Assembly: GCA_021731085.1 (NCBI GenBank)
Contig: JAKFYB010000033.1
Coordinates: 1-63,148, forward strand
Direction of reading: 5' to 3'
Origin: Dehalococcoidia bacterium
Lineage (GTDB): Bacteria > Chloroflexota > Dehalococcoidia > DSTF01 > JACRBR01
Length of the DNA: 63,148 bases
The position numbers and the translations under genes are program-made. The notes beneath the pieces are model-generated. The model did not search any database, was not told the DNA's origin, and was given only the letters and a program-made list of their open reading frames with translations. Position 1 is the first letter of the stretch; every line of letters starts with the position of its first letter. Of the stretch, positions 62,055 through 63,148 are shown in pieces.

Positions 62055-63148
62055 CTACGCTACGAATGTTCGTGTGAGCGTCGTGAACGTCGCCGTGTAC
62101 AGATCGTTCGACCATCCAGGCGCCTGAAACGTCGCCGCCTGCATCCGTTCGTCGGTGGCGGCGCGCGCGAGTTCTGCGCCACTCTCAATGTCCAGCACAA
62201 CGACATGCTCGCGCGTCCCGTCGAAGTCGTTCACGACGATCTCACCCTCCGTTGGGTACAGCAGCAAGTGGTTGCTCGCGCCCATATTTGCTGCCCACTG
62301 CCTGTCGAACGAGCCCGCGCCGTACCTGAAACCCGCGATCTTGCCGTTACCGCTGTCGTACGCGACGACGATCTTGCGCGCGCCGTCCACCAGCGGCGGA
62401 TTCACGATCGTGCCGCCCGGCAGGTCAAACGGTGTCAGCACATCGACATCGTCAGAGTCCGACAACGACACGCGAAACAGGTGCAGCGGGCCCGTCGCGA
62501 CGGCGTTTCCCTTGAATGTCCCCCGATACACGTTGTCGCCGTTGTCCATGAACCACGCACGGCCATCCACGATTACCGGGTCCCATCCATACGACTGCTC
62601 TGGATCGCCCGGCGCCCGGTACGCGTAGCTCCATGGCTCGTCGCGCTTCAGCGCCCCGCCTTCGTATCGATAGCGAAAGATGGTGTGGTCGCCCACGACG
62701 TAGACATGTTCATCGTCGCCGGTGATGTCCTTCGAGATGCGTGCGATGGATCCCTCCGGTATCTCGACTTCATCGGTGATAGGCTCCAGGCGATCCGGTT
62801 TCAGAAGCGAAAAGTGCGATCGTGCCGACCCATCGCGAATAAAGTCCTTCATCACGAGATTGCCGTCGGCGAGCGCCAGCAAGCTGTTGTACGGCCGCTC
62901 GCGCGGCAGCTCGCGACTCGCGATTACGTTGCAGTCCGCGTCGAGCTTGTGGCAGTGCCGTCCGTGCGTCACATACAGGTATCCGTTCTCGTGCGCGAGC
63001 ATCCCGCCCGGCCAGAACGGCCCACCCGGCATGTCCGGCGACCAGCCCGAATCCCGCGGCGTCGGCCCCCACAAGCTGCCGGCGATCCTGCGCGGCTTCT
63101 CCACCGCACGCCCGAAGGGCTGGCATCGACCCCCGCTCGGCTTGCTCA
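62055..63148 (-). CDS. Beta-propeller-like protein, N-terminus outside window
   Basis: The frame is open to the right edge, so only the C-terminal ~364 residues are visible. The sequence is a run of short beta-strands with turn-rich repeats (GYLYVTHGRHCHKLD, EHVYVVGDHTIFRYRY, RAWFMDNGDNVYRGTF), as in NHL/SMP-30/PQQ-type propellers, but no family signature is certain. No signal sequence can be judged. The GTG at 63104 could be the start, though there is no ribosome site. It is upstream of, and probably co-transcribed with, the haloalkane dehalogenase. Confidence 0.6.
   Translation of the reverse strand, partial: SKPSGGRCQPFGRAVEKPRRIAGSLWGPTPRDSGWSPDMPGGPFWPGGMLAHENGYLYVTHGRHCHKLDADCNVIASRELPRERPYNSLLALADGNLVMKDFIRDGSARSHFSLLKPDRLEPITDEVEIPEGSIARISKDITGDDEHVYVVGDHTIFRYRYEGGALKRDEPWSYAYRAPGDPEQSYGWDPVIVDGRAWFMDNGDNVYRGTFKGNAVATGPLHLFRVSLSDSDDVDVLTPFDLPGGTIVNPPLVDGARKIVVAYDSGNGKIAGFRYGAGSFDRQWAANMGASNHLLLYPTEGEIVVNDFDGTREHVVVLDIESGAELARAATDERMQAATFQAPGWSNDLYTATFTTLTRTFVA

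Overview
The window is about 63 kb of GC-rich bacterial chromosome with strong G/C preference at third codon positions, few introns of non-coding DNA and no rRNA, tRNA, CRISPR or phage genes that I can see. Gene content (stand-alone sortases, GyrA, a CsoR copper operon, a Mycobacterium-like CysO/CysM cysteine route, many Rieske, Baeyer-Villiger, haloalkane dehalogenase and DUF-type catabolic genes) fits a free-living Chloroflexota (Dehalococcoidia-like) lineage best; this is an inference from gene content only, and an actinobacterial relative cannot be excluded.

Layout. 0-6.4 kb: two sortases (first cut by the window edge), a DJ-1/PfpI protein, gyrA, a PPOX flavoprotein and a GNAT. 6.4-17 kb: DUF2804 protein, enoyl-CoA hydratase, secreted alpha/beta hydrolase coupled to a nitroreductase, a TetR regulator, a 1189-residue membrane GGDEF/HD-GYP cyclic-di-GMP protein and a GT-C glycosyltransferase. 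17-28.9 kb: MBL hydrolase, hisH-hisA, alpha/beta hydrolase, PPOX protein, aspartate kinase, folC, and a small glycosylation cluster. 29-32.4 kb: DUF885 peptidase, DMT transporter, PAT-like acetyltransferase. 32.5-36 kb: csoR-copZ-copA copper operon with two visible operators; CopA carries a C-terminal cupredoxin. 36-40.5 kb: TetR-Rieske oxygenase-amidohydrolase-solute binding protein operon. 40.6-46 kb: folE, a FemAB/BioF2-like acyltransferase, a GT4 glycosyltransferase, an ABM monooxygenase, an IscA-type protein and a sulfatase. 46-57.6 kb: Na+/H+ antiporter and a long sulfur-assimilation cluster. 57.6-63 kb: DinB protein, Baeyer-Villiger monooxygenase, twin small acetyltransferases, haloalkane dehalogenase and a beta-propeller-like protein cut by the right edge.

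The most coherent system is the sulfur cluster (47.6-57.6 kb): sulfite reductase, [4Fe-4S] APS reductase, APS kinase, ATP sulfurylase, a NaPi-like permease that is the only candidate sulfate importer here, a CymR-type Rrf2 regulator, cysK, a ubiquitin-like sulfur carrier fused to its own E1 (MoeB/ThiF) enzyme, a second free carrier ending in Gly-Gly-Cys, and a CysM-like synthase. Both carriers have their diglycine masked, so both appear to need a protease to mature. Two identical-architecture inverted repeats (TGTTGA-N9-TTAACT) sit right after the predicted -10 boxes of the sulfite reductase and the cymR genes and are a good candidate operator.

Two window-wide features stand out: at least 14 genes have a -10-like hexamer 5-8 nt before the start codon and no Shine-Dalgarno sequence, pointing to common leaderless transcription; and the intergenic spaces hold a family of GC-rich hairpins, often joined in a fixed order into ~95 bp three-hairpin elements, plus 7-8 bp tandem repeats.
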